Origin: Xaviernesmea oryzae | Lineage (GTDB): Bacteria > Pseudomonadota > Alphaproteobacteria > Rhizobiales > Rhizobiaceae | Direction of reading: 5' to 3' | Assembly: GCF_900109605.1 (NCBI RefSeq) | Contig: NZ_FOAM01000003.1 | Location: forward strand, 310,001 to 374,000 | DNA: 64,000 bases | Part shown: one piece after another, positions 63,375-64,000 of the stretch | How positions within the stretch are numbered: the stretch's first letter is position 1 | How the letters are laid out: each line of letters starts with the position of its first letter | Position numbers and translations under genes: made by a program | Notes under the pieces: generated by a model | What the model was told of the DNA's origin: nothing | The model's database searches: none | What the model saw: only the letters and a program-made list of their open reading frames with translations

Positions 63375-64000
63375 CTAACTCGGATCAGACGCCAGCCTCG
63401 CCAACAGCGCCGGCAGTTGGGTGATATCGTCAAGGCAATGGTCGCTAGCCTCGGCAAGGGAAGCAGGCGATCCGGTGCCAGTCAGGACAGCGACCGTCAG
63501 CCCCACGCTCGCCGCGCGGCCCATATGCAGGTCGTGATTGTTGTCGCCCACCACCGCGACGGCCTTTGGGGCGAGGCCGGTGGCGGCGCAGAAAGCGAGC
63601 ACCATGCCCGGCTCCGGCTTGATGCCATGGCCGGAATCATAGCCGGCAACAAAATCGAGAGCGCCGGCAAAGCCGAAGCGGCGCGCGGTCTCGCGAATCG
63701 AGGCTTCGTTGTCGGAGGAGGCGACGCCCAGCCTGTAGCCCGCTGCTTTCAACCCGGCGAAGAACGGCGCGAGATCGGTGACGGGCACGGCAGCGGCGGC
63801 CGCCTCCTTGAACATGCCGTCGAAAAGCGCGGTCAGCGCATACGGCGAGAAAGATGCGCCGGCAGCGACCATGCCCTCGGCGATCTCGCGTGTGCTGCCG
63901 GCGGCCAGTAGGCTGTCGGGCGTCACGTGTCCGGTGAAAGGGTCCATGCCGCAAGCCGTGAGCAGATGGTCGGCCAGCGCCTGGTCGTCGCGCGCGGCAA
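63375..64000 (-). CDS. HAD family phosphatase (Gph-like), 5' end outside window
   Basis: The C-terminal 208 residues of a HAD-superfamily hydrolase are present; the reading frame is open to the window edge (ALADHLLTACGMDPF at the visible start), so the nucleophile motif (DxDxT) lies beyond it. The cap and core follow with motif II in VASSDNEASI, motif III Lys in GIKPEPGMV, and motif IV in VVGDNNHDLHMG. Phosphoglycolate phosphatase or a related small-molecule phosphatase is likely. The gene ends 123 bases before lpxK. Confidence 0.8.
   Translation of the reverse strand, partial: AARDDQALADHLLTACGMDPFTGHVTPDSLLAAGSTREIAEGMVAAGASFSPYALTALFDGMFKEAAAAAVPVTDLAPFFAGLKAAGYRLGVASSDNEASIRETARRFGFAGALDFVAGYDSGHGIKPEPGMVLAFCAATGLAPKAVAVVGDNNHDLHMGRAASVGLTVAVLTGTGSPASLAEASDHCLDDITQLPALLARLASDPS

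Overview
The window looks like ordinary chromosome from an alphaproteobacterium of the Rhizobiaceae (Rhizobium/Agrobacterium/Allorhizobium type). The base composition is GC-rich. Gene families and gene order are rhizobial: a split F0 ATP synthase operon (atpI-atpB-atpE-atpF'-atpF) without the F1 genes, two-subunit glycyl-tRNA synthetase, the DUF6101/ubiA pair, the octaprenyl diphosphate synthase/TPR protein/ispE/moaB run, a PA0069-type radical SAM gene beside rnhB, and many small conserved rhizobial hypotheticals. No rRNA, tRNA, CRISPR array, prophage or insertion sequence was recognised.

Layout. 0-8 kb: 3' part-missing Rieske oxygenase of the GbcA type (partial, minus), a rhizobial hypothetical, tRNA threonylcarbamoyladenosine synthase, an FAD-linked oxidase with a striking upstream array of TTTGACATT boxes, a very large DUF1217 repeat protein and a DUF6101 protein. 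8.7-15.8 kb: ubiA, then a two-gene signalling unit (PotD-like periplasmic binding protein plus membrane GGDEF-EAL protein, overlapping by 4 bases), purD and a secreted HPE1-like protein ending in a strong terminator. 16-25 kb (minus): lemA, aroA, DUF2207, glyS, DUF523, and glyQ. 25-28 kb: a minus run DUF2007, tRNA methyltransferase, S49 peptidase and a small membrane protein. 27.8-36.9 kb (mostly plus): octaprenyl diphosphate synthase, TPR protein, ispE, moaB, glycosyltransferase, radical SAM protein, rnhB, transaldolase. 37-46 kb (minus): F0 ATP synthase, SleB-type hydrolase, Kup, CorA and Mrp. 46.7-53.7 kb: two overlapping LuxR-type genes, an IclR regulator divergent from a sugar-acid operon (SDR dehydrogenase, DgoK, DgoA, SMP-30 lactonase), and a PRC-barrel protein behind an EcfG-type stress promoter. 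53.7-59.4 kb (minus): a DgcA-like flavin oxidoreductase, a GGDEF-EAL protein with a decayed cyclase site and a PAS-REC protein with no kinase. 59.8-64 kb: mutL, DUF2093, lpxK and a partial HAD phosphatase.

How the genes work together. Most are housekeeping genes: translation, isoprenoid/ubiquinone and lipid A synthesis, ATP synthesis, purines, ion transport and mismatch repair. The accessory interest is in signalling and catabolism. The binding protein plus GGDEF-EAL pair at 9960-13357 has the same architecture as the Vibrio cholerae NspS-MbaA polyamine sensor and is the best candidate for an undescribed system here. The IclR/SDR/DgoK/DgoA/SMP-30 cluster fits oxidation of an aldose such as galactose to its aldonate and cleavage through the 2-keto-3-deoxy acid, but the dehydratase is not in the window. 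GbcA at the left edge and the DgcA-like enzyme at 54 kb could act in sequence on glycine betaine and dimethylglycine.
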